Source: Roseiarcus sp963764955
GTDB lineage: Bacteria > Pseudomonadota > Alphaproteobacteria > Rhizobiales > Beijerinckiaceae
Direction of reading: 5' to 3'
Assembly: GCA_963764955.1 (NCBI GenBank)
Contig: CAVXVE010000067.1
Coordinates: 19,331-83,330 of the forward strand
DNA length: 64,000 nucleotides
Shown piece after piece: positions 63,977 through 64,000 of this stretch. Positions within the stretch are counted from its first letter, which is position 1, and each line of letters opens with the position of its first letter. The position numbers and the translations under genes were made by a program. Under the pieces are notes generated by a model. It saw only the letters and a program-made list of their open reading frames with translations. It was not told the origin of the DNA and did not search any database.

Positions 63977-64000
63977 GGGGTTGGAAAAGCTTGGATTTCC
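63977..64000 (+). repeat. 24-base dispersed repeat, direct copy cut by the window end
   Basis: The 24 bases match exactly the complement of 5763-5786. The copy touches the window end, so its true length is not visible. Confidence 0.65.

Overview
The window is high-GC DNA with dense, short-spaced operons, from a free-living or plant-associated alphaproteobacterium. Hyphomicrobiales is the best guess, perhaps near Beijerinckiaceae, Roseiarcaceae or Methylobacteriaceae. This rests on family content: an EipA/DUF1134 protein, a DUF1236-like protein, an alphaproteobacterial PEP-CTERM tail, an ACC deaminase, SoxCD and a pqqA gene. The placement is inference. No rRNA, tRNA or CRISPR array was seen.

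Left end (1-5.8 kb): a cloverleaf-like palindromic element, a formate/nitrite transporter, a SnoaL-like protein, then an AT-richer patch. There an IS3-family element has broken a gene of unknown function and has itself been broken by an IS30-family element with a 3-bp target duplication. From 5.8 to 31 kb lies mostly chromosomal housekeeping and accessory content: mutL, a GFA protein, a serine hydrolase, a paired M16 protease operon, propionyl-CoA synthetase, GtrA, an acyl-CoA ligase, a CHAD protein, a PEP-CTERM protein, a PEBP protein, a DUF1007/nickel-cobalt exporter pair, an extensin-like protein, a MarR/DUF1398 pair, cytochrome b561, a radical SAM protein, acdS with a LysR regulator, SDRs and a methyltransferase.

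30-38 kb: an operon of SDR, thiolase and an unknown exported protein faces a MarR-EmrA-EmrB efflux operon. Two mirror-image promoters sharing one -10 hexamer lie between them. Cytochrome b and EipA-like genes follow.

38.9-49 kb is a long minus-strand catabolic block: a PaaK-type aryl-CoA ligase, a DpgC-like dioxygenase, a complete TRAP transporter, an IlvD/Edd dehydratase, an HpcH/HpaI aldolase and a TPP-dependent decarboxylase-like enzyme. The first two genes suggest oxygen-dependent oxidation of an arylacetyl-CoA to an arylglyoxylate.

50-64 kb runs mainly on the plus strand: a PQQ-type sugar dehydrogenase, a di-haem cytochrome c, SoxC and SoxD; then a NIPSNAP protein, an L-lactate/glycolate permease and an SDR with a divergent GntR regulator; an isolated pqqA; and a sugar-acid operon (KdgD plus an ABC importer) that leaves the window before any ATPase gene.

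Two intergenic regions (18.7 and 38.1 kb) carry copies of one ~310-bp repeat. At least thirteen genes are interrupted by exactly one extra base, always restoring a normal family length when removed. This looks like systematic sequence error more than gene decay.
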